Source of the DNA: Chryseobacterium angstadtii
Lineage (GTDB): Bacteria > Bacteroidota > Bacteroidia > Flavobacteriales > Weeksellaceae
NCBI RefSeq assembly: GCF_001045465.1
Contig: NZ_LFND01000004.1
Span: 124,001 to 188,000 of the forward strand
DNA length: 64,000 nt
Direction of reading: 5' to 3'
Positions within the stretch are counted from its first letter, which is position 1; each line of letters opens with the position of its first letter. A program made the translations under genes and the position numbers. Under the pieces are notes generated by a model. The model was given only the letters and a program-made list of their open reading frames with translations, was not told where the DNA came from and searched no databases. Positions 9,730 through 17,495 of the stretch are shown here, one piece after another.

Positions 9730-9759
9730 CAAAGATATAAAAATTTTACGAACCTACAA
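9730..9759 (-). promoter_or_regulatory. Promoter of the pyrB operon
   Basis: Minus-strand TATCTTTG (9737-9730) is an exact TAnnTTTG -7 box. A TTG (9759-9757) lies 19 nt upstream, the expected -33 spacing in Bacteroidota. It is the best two-part promoter in the window. Confidence 0.7.
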
Positions 9760-9819
9760 AACCAAAGTTTCAAATAAATTTAAAACAGTAATCTTTTTTT
9801 TATTTTCATTTTTAATTGA

Positions 9820-9827
9820 TATTTTTG
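9820..9827 (+). promoter_or_regulatory. -7 box (TATTTTTG) of the Lrp/AsnC gene
   Basis: An exact TAnnTTTG match 20 nt upstream of the ATG at 9848. No -33 TTG is evident. It is divergent from the pyrB promoter. Confidence 0.4.
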
Positions 9828-9847
9828 TTAAAACTCAAAACAACTCT

Positions 9848-10309
9848 ATGGATTTAAAAGATAAAATGATTCTCAGTATTATTCAGGAAGACTCTACATT
9901 ATCTGTAAAAGAAATTTCTGAAAGGATCAGTCTTACCTTTACTCCGACGTATGAGCGTATCAAACAGCTGGAGAAACAGGGCATTATTGAGAAATACGTT
10001 GGCCTTTTAAACCGTGAAAAGCTGGGTCTGAACATTGTGGTCTACTGTAATGTGCGTCTTAAAGAACAATCTCAGAAAGTGCTGGAAACTTTTGAAAAGA
10101 ACATTATCAAATATGATGAAGTTCAGGAAATCATCAGTCTTTCCGGAGAGTATGACTACATGCTGAAAATCATTGCAAAGGACATTAATTCTTATAATGA
10201 TTTTGCTGTGAATGTAATATCAAATCTTCCTAATATTGGCCAGTATCACAGTTCAATTGTGCTTCACGAGGTGAAAAAATCCACTAAATTTAAAATTGAT
10301 CTGGAATAA
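9848..10309 (+). CDS. Lrp/AsnC-family transcriptional regulator
   Basis: A 153-residue protein with an N-terminal winged HTH (MDLKDKMILSIIQEDSTLSV, then ISERISLTFTPTYERIKQLE) and a C-terminal RAM/ACT-like ligand and oligomerisation domain (about 65-150). Members bind amino acids and control nitrogen and amino-acid genes. It is divergent from pyrB and convergent with argH, exactly between the pyrimidine and arginine operons, so it is a candidate regulator of one or both. No operator was identified. The effector cannot be read from the sequence. Confidence 0.9.
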   Translation: MDLKDKMILSIIQEDSTLSVKEISERISLTFTPTYERIKQLEKQGIIEKYVGLLNREKLGLNIVVYCNVRLKEQSQKVLETFEKNIIKYDEVQEIISLSGEYDYMLKIIAKDINSYNDFAVNVISNLPNIGQYHSSIVLHEVKKSTKFKIDLE

Positions 10310-10326
10310 TAATTTAAAATTTAATT

Positions 10327-10455
10327 AAACCATTAAGCTTTTTAAAGTAAATAAGAGTAGTTAAGAATTCGCAAGCGAATTGTAATCTTCCAGCTGTATT
10401 TAAAAGCATAGATTTTCTTAATTAAACTTAAAAACTTCAACGATCTTAATGGTTT
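10327..10455. repeat. Intergenic element with 11-bp terminal inverted repeats
   Basis: AAACCATTAAG (10327-10337) and CTTAATGGTTT (10445-10455) are perfect inverted repeats about 130 nt apart, enclosing a second palindrome AATTCGC/GCGAATT (10366-10381). It fills the space between the convergent Lrp-type gene and argH. No T-tract marks it as an intrinsic terminator. Confidence 0.55.
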
Positions 10456-10459
10456 AAAA

Positions 10460-11764
10460 TCAACCCAATAATTTGTTTTTCAGCTTATTAAACTGATATT
10501 CTATTTTATCAAGACAAAGATTTCCTATGCTTCCCTGGTGGGTATGACTAAGATTTCCGGCCTCAAACTCGAATTCATTATTTTCAATCTCCTGACCTAC
10601 TTTCACATAGGCATCACGGAATGAACTTCCCTTTTTCACTTCTTCATTGATCTTTTCTACACTGAACAGATACTTATACTTTTCATCTTCCAGAATTCCG
10701 TCTTTTACCTGGATATTTGGTAGGGTATAACTTAGTATCTCCAGACATTCTTTCAATGAATCAATAGCCGGGAAAAGAATTTCTTTGGTCAGCTGCACGT
10801 CTCTGTGATAACCTGACGGAAGATTATTCGTCAACAAAATCAGTTCGTTGGGTAACGACTGAATCCGGTTGCATCGTGCACGCACCAGCTCAAAAATATC
10901 CGGATTTTTTTTGTGAGGCATAATACTGCTCCCTGTTGTAAATTCTTTTGGAAAGCTTATGAAATCAAAGTTCTGGCTTAAATATAAACACACGTCATAA
11001 GCAAACTTCCCAAGCGTTCCTGCCAAAGTAGCCATGGCCATAGAAAGCATTTTTTCGGATTTTCCACGGGTCATCTGTGCATAAACAGAATTATAGTTCA
11101 TCGACTGAAAACCCAGGTTATAAGTTGTGCTTTCGCGATCAATCGGGAAAGAGGAACCATATCCTGCTGCGGAACCCAGCGGGTTTTTATTGATTATATT
11201 CTTCACCGAAAACAACAGTTCAACATCATCAAGCAAGGCTTCTGCATAAGCTCCAAACCACAATCCGAACGAAGACGGCATGGCAATCTGAAGATGGGTA
11301 TAGCCGGGAAGCAGTATATTTTTATGCTGTTCGGCCAGCCCGATCAGGATCTGGAAAAACTCATCGGTCAAGGCGGTGATCTCTCGGATTTCGTCCAGAA
11401 GATAGAGTTTTATATCCAACAAAACCTGATCATTACGGGATCTTGCGGTATGAATTTTCTTTCCGGTATCTCCTAATTTTTCAATTAAAATGGATTCAAC
11501 CTGAGAATGAATATCTTCCGCTTCTTTATCAATCTCAAAGTTTCCGGTTTCGATATCTTTTAAAATATCTGCCAGCACAGAAAGCATCTGCTCTGATTCT
11601 TCAACGGAAATAATTCCGGTTTCTGCCAACATCCGGCAATGCGCCATTGAGCCTTTAACATCGTATTTTGCTAAACGTTCATCAAAGTCAAGATCTTTCC
11701 CGACTGTAAATTTGTTGACTAATATATTGGTGGCCAGGTCGTCCTTCTGCCATATTTTTTTCAT
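10460..11764 (-). CDS. argH: Argininosuccinate lyase
   Basis: A 434-residue member of the fumarase/aspartase superfamily that splits argininosuccinate into arginine and fumarate. The superfamily signature GSSIMPHKKNPD is present (about residues 279-290), as are HTARSRNDQ and the TTYNLGFQSMNYNSV region. The length agrees with family members. It is the last gene of the arginine series, about 260 nt downstream of argE, with a long inverted repeat in the gap, and it may be transcribed partly on its own. Confidence 0.95.
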   Translation of the reverse strand: MKKIWQKDDLATNILVNKFTVGKDLDFDERLAKYDVKGSMAHCRMLAETGIISVEESEQMLSVLADILKDIETGNFEIDKEAEDIHSQVESILIEKLGDTGKKIHTARSRNDQVLLDIKLYLLDEIREITALTDEFFQILIGLAEQHKNILLPGYTHLQIAMPSSFGLWFGAYAEALLDDVELLFSVKNIINKNPLGSAAGYGSSFPIDRESTTYNLGFQSMNYNSVYAQMTRGKSEKMLSMAMATLAGTLGKFAYDVCLYLSQNFDFISFPKEFTTGSSIMPHKKNPDIFELVRARCNRIQSLPNELILLTNNLPSGYHRDVQLTKEILFPAIDSLKECLEILSYTLPNIQVKDGILEDEKYKYLFSVEKINEEVKKGSSFRDAYVKVGQEIENNEFEFEAGNLSHTHQGSIGNLCLDKIEYQFNKLKNKLLG

Positions 11765-11942
11765 AATACTATTCTTTATTATATTGAATTTGTTTCAACC
11801 TGCCCAGCAGAGCACCTTTAACTATAAAAAAACATATCCTTACCGGAAGTTGTTCGTTTTTAATCTTTTTTTGCATAAATCTTTATTAAAAACTGAACTT
11901 TTATTTGCCTGCTGAGCGTGGTTAAAACATTTACTTTAGATA

Positions 11943-12021
11943 TTAGAAGCTAGAAATTAGATGTTAGTGCTAAATGTGTGTGTAAATTTTCCACATCTAA
12001 CTTCTAATTTCTAGCTTCTAA
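11943..12021. repeat. 19-bp perfect inverted repeat between argE and argH
   Basis: TTAGAAGCTAGAAATTAGA at 11943-11961 is the exact reverse complement of 12003-12021, with a loop of about 40 nt. The arms are built from TTAGAAG/TAGAAAT-like words that recur inside the loop. It lies after the argE stop on the transcript and before argH. Confidence 0.65.
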
Positions 12022-12028
12022 CTTCTTT

Positions 12029-13111
12029 TCATAAAACTTTTTCTAAGATCCTGATATAGATCTCAATTCCCTCTTCAATCTCGTTTATACAGATATATTC
12101 ATCCGCTGTGTGAGAGCGCCTGCTGTCGCCGGGACCTATTTTCACTGATGTACATGGAATAATGGCCTGATCCGATGAGGTTGGCGAGCCATAGGTTGTC
12201 CTGCCTGTTTCCAGACCTGCCTGTACAAAAGGATGATCCATTTCTATTTTTGAGGAATTTAACCTGAAGGACCTGGCAGTTAATGAAGATTTCATCTGCG
12301 ACTGAATGATTTCAAACGCTTCTTTGTTGGAATATTCATCGGTAACCCTCACATCCAAAGTGAAAGTACAGGCTTCAGGAACCACATTATGCTGAACTCC
12401 TGCATGAATTCCTGAAAGTGTAACTTTAACTTCACCCAAATAATCTGAAACTTTTGGAAATCTGAAGTTCAGAATATGCTGAAGATCTTCCATGCATTTC
12501 ACAATAGAATTATCATCATTTGGATGAGCAGCATGAGAAGGAGTTCCTTTCATTTCCCCGTCTATCACCAAAAGTCCTTTTTCCGCAATGGCCAGATTCA
12601 TCTGCGTGGGCTCTCCTACAATGGCCAGTTCGATATTCGGAAGCTGTGGAAACAAGGCTTCAATTCCATCAAATCCTGAAATCTCCTCCTCTGCTGTCAA
12701 CCCAATCACTAAATTATATTTTAAGTCTTCTTTCTCATAAAAATGCAGAAAAACCTGAGCCATGGAAACCAGAGAAGCTCCGGCATCATTGCTTCCCAAC
12801 CCATATAATTTCCCCTCTTTTTCAACAGGAAGAAAAGGGTCTAATGTATAGGCTTTATTGGGTTTTACGGTATCGTGATGAGTATTCAGCAGAATAGACG
12901 GCTTGAATACATCAAAATTTTTATTGACTGCCCAAATGTTATTTTTAAAACGCTTTGTGGGAATCTGATGTTTTGTGAAAAAGTTTTCAATCTCCACAGA
13001 CGTATTGTATTCATCTTTGCTGAAAGAAGGAATAGCAATCAGTTTTTTAAGCAGTTCAACCGCATTGGACAGCAATTCTTCTTTACTATAAACAGATTTC
13101 AGTTCCTCCAT
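12029..13111 (-). CDS. argE: M20 peptidase of the ArgE type (N-acyl-ornithine/citrulline deacylase)
   Basis: A 360-residue zinc hydrolase. The metal ligands are in NTHHDTVKPN and the catalytic/metal Glu pair is in TAEEEISGFDG; the dimerisation (lid) domain follows from about residue 170 (PSHAAHPNDD). In the arginine pathway it removes the N-acyl group from ornithine or citrulline. Because the transcarbamylase in this operon looks succinyl-specific, the acyl group removed may be succinyl. The start ATG lies inside the 3' end of argB (26-nt overlap), which implies translational coupling. DapE-type specificity is the alternative, but operon context favours ArgE. Confidence 0.88.
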   Translation of the reverse strand: MEELKSVYSKEELLSNAVELLKKLIAIPSFSKDEYNTSVEIENFFTKHQIPTKRFKNNIWAVNKNFDVFKPSILLNTHHDTVKPNKAYTLDPFLPVEKEGKLYGLGSNDAGASLVSMAQVFLHFYEKEDLKYNLVIGLTAEEEISGFDGIEALFPQLPNIELAIVGEPTQMNLAIAEKGLLVIDGEMKGTPSHAAHPNDDNSIVKCMEDLQHILNFRFPKVSDYLGEVKVTLSGIHAGVQHNVVPEACTFTLDVRVTDEYSNKEAFEIIQSQMKSSLTARSFRLNSSKIEMDHPFVQAGLETGRTTYGSPTSSDQAIIPCTSVKIGPGDSRRSHTADEYICINEIEEGIEIYIRILEKVL

Positions 13112-13880
13112 GATGATTTTCTATATGATTTTTTAATTGGGTTTCTTTAATTAAGAATACCTTATCTACATTATTTTTCACTGCTCCGAGTGCATTTTCA
13201 AGTTTGGGAAGAATTCCTTTGTGAAGTTTCCCGGCTTCTTTTAAAACAGAAAATTCTTCTTCTGTTACACTTTTTATAACCGATTTTGGATTATCAACAT
13301 CCTCCAGCACACCTTCTTTATCAAAACAATACAGCAACTCCACTTCATATTTTAGCGATAAAGCCTGTGCAAGCACTGATGCAATGGTATCTGCATTGGT
13401 ATTGAAAAGATTTCCTTTTTTATCGTGTGTAATGGCTGAAAATACCGGAACAAGATCCAGTTTGATCAGCTTTGAAATCAATTTCTTATTGACACTTTTC
13501 TGGGTGATATCACCTACAAATCCAAAATCAATCTCGGGATGTTCTCTCTTTTTGGCTTTAATCAAATTGGCATCCGCTCCCGAAAAACCTATTGCTTTAC
13601 ATTTTTTTTTCTGGAGTTTTGCTACGATATTCTTATTGATCCCTCCCGCATACACCATAGAAACAATATCCAGCGTATCTTTATCCGTGATCCTTCTTCC
13701 GTTGATCATTTTTTGCTCAACGCCCAATTTATCAGCTAAAGTAGTGGCTAATTTTCCGCCTCCGTGAACCAGAATTTTCTTTTCCTTAATTTCAGAAAAC
13801 TGCTCTAAAAATTGGTCAAGCAGCTCCTGATCATCGATCAGGGCGCCTCCTATTTTTATGATGTATAATTTTTCTTTCAT
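13086..13880 (-). CDS. argB: N-acyl-glutamate kinase (acetylglutamate kinase family)
   Basis: A 264-residue amino-acid kinase. It shows the phosphate-binding IIKIGGALIDD at the N-terminus, HGGGK (about 39-43), the GRRITD segment and a nucleotide-binding NTNADTIASVLAQAL. It phosphorylates N-acyl-glutamate in the second step of arginine synthesis. The short, non-extended N-terminus is typical of forms without strong arginine feedback, though this is family knowledge and not a direct observation. It follows argF' with a 49-nt repeat element in the gap and overlaps argE. Confidence 0.93.
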   Translation of the reverse strand: MKEKLYIIKIGGALIDDQELLDQFLEQFSEIKEKKILVHGGGKLATTLADKLGVEQKMINGRRITDKDTLDIVSMVYAGGINKNIVAKLQKKKCKAIGFSGADANLIKAKKREHPEIDFGFVGDITQKSVNKKLISKLIKLDLVPVFSAITHDKKGNLFNTNADTIASVLAQALSLKYEVELLYCFDKEGVLEDVDNPKSVIKSVTEEEFSVLKEAGKLHKGILPKLENALGAVKNNVDKVFLIKETQLKNHIENHHGGTEICL

Positions 13881-13896
13881 TTTTGTGGATGGGTTG

Positions 13897-13945
13897 ATAG
13901 GACTGCGTCTTATCTTTTGTTAAATCATTCCGTTGGAACTCTTTA
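13897..13945 (-). repeat. 49-nt intercistronic element, copy at the argF' stop
   Basis: Aligned without gaps to 17447-17495 it matches at about 40 of 49 positions. On the minus strand it begins with the TAA of argF' and then forms GTTCC-AAC-GGAAC; a second weak hairpin (AGGA/TCTT, with a G-U pair) closes it. Both copies start on the stop codon of the upstream arginine gene. Confidence 0.65.
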
Positions 13946-14899
13946 TGGGTTTATTTCATTTAAGATTTCTGAAAAGACAGCTTGGGCAGAGAAAATTCTG
14001 TTTTTGGCCTGCTGATAGATAATGGAGTTTCCTCCGTCCATTACTTCATCACTTAATTCTACATTACGACGAACCGGAAGACAGTGCATTACTTTTGCCT
14101 GGTTGGTATTTTCAAGTTTTTTTCCTGTCAGCATCCAGTTTTCTTTTACCTCGGGCATTGCTGCATAGTCATCAAATGAGGACCAGTTTTTCACATAGAT
14201 AAAATCTGCATCTTTTAAAGCTTCTTCCTGATTATGAATCACTTTAATGTCTTTTGTGAAGTTTTTATCCAGATCATAGCCTTCAGGATTGGTAATGACA
14301 AAGTCTACATCCATTTCCTGCATCCATTCTGCAAATGAATTTCCAACGGCCTGAGCTATTGGTTTGATGTGTGGAGCCCATGTAAGAACCACTTTCGGTT
14401 TACGTTCTTCTTTCCAGTTTTCCGTGATGGTAATACAGTCTGCAAGGCTTTGCAAAGGATGACGGGTAGCCGATTCCAGTGATACAACAGGAACTTTAGC
14501 ATGCTGTTCAAACTGACTCAGGATACTTTCGTTGACATCATCTTCTTTAGATTTCATGCCTGCAAAACAACGCACTGCAATAATGTCACAATATTGGTTC
14601 AGGACTTCAATAGCATCTTTGATGTGTTCAACGGTATCTCCGTTCATAACCGCTCCATCGGCAAATTCCAGATTCCAGGCTTCCTGGGCTGCATTTAACG
14701 TCAACACATTTAATCCTAAATTCTGTGCTGCAATCTGACTGCTTAAACGGGTTCTTAAACTTGAATTCAAAAATACAAGTCCTATTGTTTTTCCTTTCCC
14801 TTTTTCGGTTTCAGAGAGAGGGTTTTCTTTAATTTCTAAAGCTTTTTTTATGATATACTGTAAGTCTTTTACATCGCTTACAGAGGTGAAATTTTTCAT
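13943..14899 (-). CDS. argF': N-succinylornithine (or N-acetylornithine) carbamoyltransferase
   Basis: A 318-residue transcarbamylase with the carbamoyl-phosphate motif NSSLRTRLSSQ (about 45-55), RHPLQSLADC, the MTWAPH-like LTWAPHIKP and MHCLPVRRN. It resembles the Bacteroides fragilis succinylornithine transcarbamylase without gaps in the first 100 residues. That enzyme has Pro90 where the acetylornithine enzyme of Xanthomonas has Glu92. Here the residue is Val90 (in MNGDTVEH), a small non-acidic side chain that should admit the succinyl group. The pathway would then transcarbamylate before deacylation. It acts on carbamoyl phosphate from the carAB operon nearby. Confidence 0.9.
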   Translation of the reverse strand: MKNFTSVSDVKDLQYIIKKALEIKENPLSETEKGKGKTIGLVFLNSSLRTRLSSQIAAQNLGLNVLTLNAAQEAWNLEFADGAVMNGDTVEHIKDAIEVLNQYCDIIAVRCFAGMKSKEDDVNESILSQFEQHAKVPVVSLESATRHPLQSLADCITITENWKEERKPKVVLTWAPHIKPIAQAVGNSFAEWMQEMDVDFVITNPEGYDLDKNFTKDIKVIHNQEEALKDADFIYVKNWSSFDDYAAMPEVKENWMLTGKKLENTNQAKVMHCLPVRRNVELSDEVMDGGNSIIYQQAKNRIFSAQAVFSEILNEINP

Positions 14900-15032
14900 T
14901 TGATGATTTTTTTCTAATTAATTCTGATGATTTTTACCACAATTTTTTTTATTTAAACACTTTAGAATACATAAGTAAGTTTAAAACAGTTCCGTTTATT
15001 AAAGTGTTTATATCTTTTGTGACTTTTGTGGT

Positions 15033-16172
15033 TTAAATCTTATCTAAAACGGCTTTCAAAGCATGGATAAAAAGATCTGTTTCTTCTTTTCCGATATTCA
15101 GGGCCGGAAGGATCCTCAGTACACTTTTATCATTAGAATTCCCTGTGAAGATATGATGAGTGTACAACAGGTTTTTCCTCACTTCAGAGCAATCCTGATC
15201 AAGCTCTATTCCTATCATCAAGCCTTTCCTTCGGATGGATTTAATATGTGGAAAGTCTTTAATTTCGTTTTCAATATAATCACCTATTTCCTGAGCATTT
15301 TCAGTAAGATTTTCTTCCTTCATCACATCTAAAACCGCAATTGCCGCTGCACAGGCCAAATGATTCCCTCCAAAAGTGGTCCCTAATAAACCGTTGCTCG
15401 CTTCAAATTTCGGATGAATCAAAACACCTCCGATCGGGAAACCATTTCCCATTCCTTTTGCTGTCGTGATCATGTCCGGTTCGATTCCAAATTCCTGATG
15501 CGCAAAGAAATAACCGCTTCTTCCGTATCCGGACTGAACTTCATCCAAGATCAGTGCTGCATTATATTTTTCGCAGAGTTCTTTAATTTTGGATAAAAAT
15601 TCTGCTGTCGGGATCATAATTCCTCCCACTCCCTGAATTCCTTCAATGATGACGGATGAAATTTCATTTCCCTGAGTTTCAAAAATTTCTTCAAGCTGCC
15701 TGATATCATTCCAATCAGATTTAATGAATCTTTCGGAAAAATTGACCGGGGCAACAATTTTCGGATTATCTGTTACAGAAACTGCCGCCGAAGTTCTTCC
15801 GTGAAATGAGCCTGAAAAATACAGCACTTTGCTTTTTCCGTTATGAAAAGAAGCCAGCTTCAGTGCATTTTCATTGGCTTCAGCTCCTGAATTACACAGG
15901 AAAAGGTTATAATTTTCATATCCTGAAAGTTTTCCCAGTTTTTCAGCCAGCTCAGTCTGTAATCCGTTCTGAACAGAGTTGGAATAGAACGAGATCTTTT
16001 CCAGCTGTTCTTTTAATTGAGTTTGATAATGCGGATGATTGTGTCCGATTGAAATCACTGCGTGGCCTCCGTAAAAATCAAGGTATTTCTCGCCTTTATC
16101 GTCCCAGAGAAAAGACCCCTGGGCTTTTACAGGATTGATGTTGAATAATGGATATACGTTGAATAAATTCAT
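15033..16172 (-). CDS. argD: Class III aminotransferase, N-acyl-ornithine aminotransferase
   Basis: A 379-residue PLP enzyme. It shows NSGAEANENALKLA (about 94-107), the ILDEVQSGYGRSG segment with the PLP-contacting Asp, and the Schiff-base lysine in TTAKGMGNGFP (Lys239). It converts N-acyl-glutamate semialdehyde to N-acyl-ornithine. It lies between argC and argF' in the arginine series, about 130 nt from argF' and 280 nt from argC, so internal promoters are possible. Substrate acyl group (acetyl or succinyl) is not determined by the sequence. Confidence 0.92.
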   Translation of the reverse strand: MNLFNVYPLFNINPVKAQGSFLWDDKGEKYLDFYGGHAVISIGHNHPHYQTQLKEQLEKISFYSNSVQNGLQTELAEKLGKLSGYENYNLFLCNSGAEANENALKLASFHNGKSKVLYFSGSFHGRTSAAVSVTDNPKIVAPVNFSERFIKSDWNDIRQLEEIFETQGNEISSVIIEGIQGVGGIMIPTAEFLSKIKELCEKYNAALILDEVQSGYGRSGYFFAHQEFGIEPDMITTAKGMGNGFPIGGVLIHPKFEASNGLLGTTFGGNHLACAAAIAVLDVMKEENLTENAQEIGDYIENEIKDFPHIKSIRRKGLMIGIELDQDCSEVRKNLLYTHHIFTGNSNDKSVLRILPALNIGKEETDLFIHALKAVLDKI

Positions 16173-16198
16173 GTTTTTTATTTTAATTAATTTCTTTT

Positions 16199-16230
16199 GT
16201 CTTGAAACAAAAGAAACAAAAGTTCAAGAC
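16199..16230. repeat. Inverted repeat upstream of argD
   Basis: GTCTTGAA (16199-16206) and TTCAAGAC (16223-16230) enclose an ACAAAAG-type direct repeat. It is part of the AT-rich 282-nt spacer between argC and argD; nothing else was recognised in that spacer. Confidence 0.4.
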
Positions 16231-16454
16231 CTGGAAACTTCCACTAAAAATTATTTCTATTCTCTAAAAATTCTAAAACTTGCGCAATTTCCATATTTGT
16301 TTTTCTATTCAATATTTTTGTCGCGCTTCAAACAGTAGAATTTTCTTAACGTTCATAGAATTAATTTTCTTAACGCTCCAATTTCCTAAGTCGAATATTT
16401 CAGTTTTTCAATTCACAATTGACTTATTGACCATTCACTTTTTTGATCACTTTT

Positions 16455-17417
16455 TTAAAATGCTATCGGTTTTAAATTCAGTCCCAGATTTTCTTCCCAG
16501 CCCATCGCTATATTCATATTTTGCACTGCCTGCCCGGAAGCTCCTTTTAACAAATTGTCAATCGCTGAGTGAATAACCGCTACATTTCCACTTTTTTCAA
16601 TCTGAATCACACAGCGATTCGTGTTGACAACCTGCTTTAGATCAATTGCTTTCTCACTTACCTTTACAAAAGGCGCATCTTCATAAAAATCCTGATACAA
16701 CTGAACGATATCTGAAAGTATTAAATCTGTTTTCACCGTTGAACTTGTAAAAATTCCTCTTGCAAAATCTCCTCTCCATGGAACAAAATTCAGACTGACC
16801 TCTTTATTATTAAACGAAACCAACTGCTGTAAAATCTCTTCTACATGCTGATGCGTAAGCGTTTTGTATGCTGAAATATTATCATTCCTCCAGGTGAAAT
16901 GCGTTGTAGCCTGTAAAGACTGCCCTGCACCCGTTGAACCCGTAATTCCCGTAGTATATACCTCATCCAAGATTCCTTTTTCTGCTAATGGAAGCAGCGC
17001 TAACTGAATAGCCGTTGCAAAACATCCCGGATTGGCAATACTTTTTGATCCGGCCAGATTTTTTTTATTGATTTCCGGAAGTCCATAGATAAAATTTCTG
17101 TTTCCGGAATTTCCATCCAGGCGGAAATCATTTCCTAAATCAATGACTAAAGTCTCCTCTTTAACCGGATTCTGCATCAACCAGTTACGACTTTCCTTGT
17201 GGGGAAGGCACAGAAAAAGAATATCCACTTCTTCAGGTTGGTCCGTTAAAACCTGTTCGCAAACTGCCGTTAAATCCGGGTACAAATCTGAAATTTTTGT
17301 CCCCGAATTGGAACGGCTATATAAAAAACTCAGTAACACATTGGGATGAAAAGCCAGCACACGAATCAATTCGCTTCCTGTATAACCGTTGGCTCCTACA
17401 ATTCCTACTTTTTTCAT
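16455..17417 (-). CDS. argC: N-acetyl-gamma-glutamyl-phosphate reductase
   Basis: A 320-residue NADP-dependent reductase. The Rossmann start VGIVGANGYTGSEL and the catalytic Cys132 in ANPGCFATA are intact, and TGSTGAGQ is present. It makes N-acyl-glutamate semialdehyde for ArgD. It is 75 nt downstream of argG, the gap holding one copy of the 49-nt element. The length (320) is that of the shorter class of ArgC proteins. Confidence 0.95.
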   Translation of the reverse strand: MKKVGIVGANGYTGSELIRVLAFHPNVLLSFLYSRSNSGTKISDLYPDLTAVCEQVLTDQPEEVDILFLCLPHKESRNWLMQNPVKEETLVIDLGNDFRLDGNSGNRNFIYGLPEINKKNLAGSKSIANPGCFATAIQLALLPLAEKGILDEVYTTGITGSTGAGQSLQATTHFTWRNDNISAYKTLTHQHVEEILQQLVSFNNKEVSLNFVPWRGDFARGIFTSSTVKTDLILSDIVQLYQDFYEDAPFVKVSEKAIDLKQVVNTNRCVIQIEKSGNVAVIHSAIDNLLKGASGQAVQNMNIAMGWEENLGLNLKPIAF

Positions 17418-17446
17418 ATTTTAAATGATATGATGATTGATAATTG

Positions 17447-17495
17447 ACAGGACTGCATCCTATCCTGGGATAAATCGTTCCGTTGGAACTTTTTA
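17447..17495 (-). repeat. 49-nt intercistronic element, copy at the argG stop
   Basis: The partner of the element at 13897-13945. It begins on the argG TAA, contains GTTCC-AAC-GGAAC and ends with AGGA-ctgca-TCCT (plus-strand orientation), which again can fold. Both hairpins are kept between copies. Confidence 0.65.
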
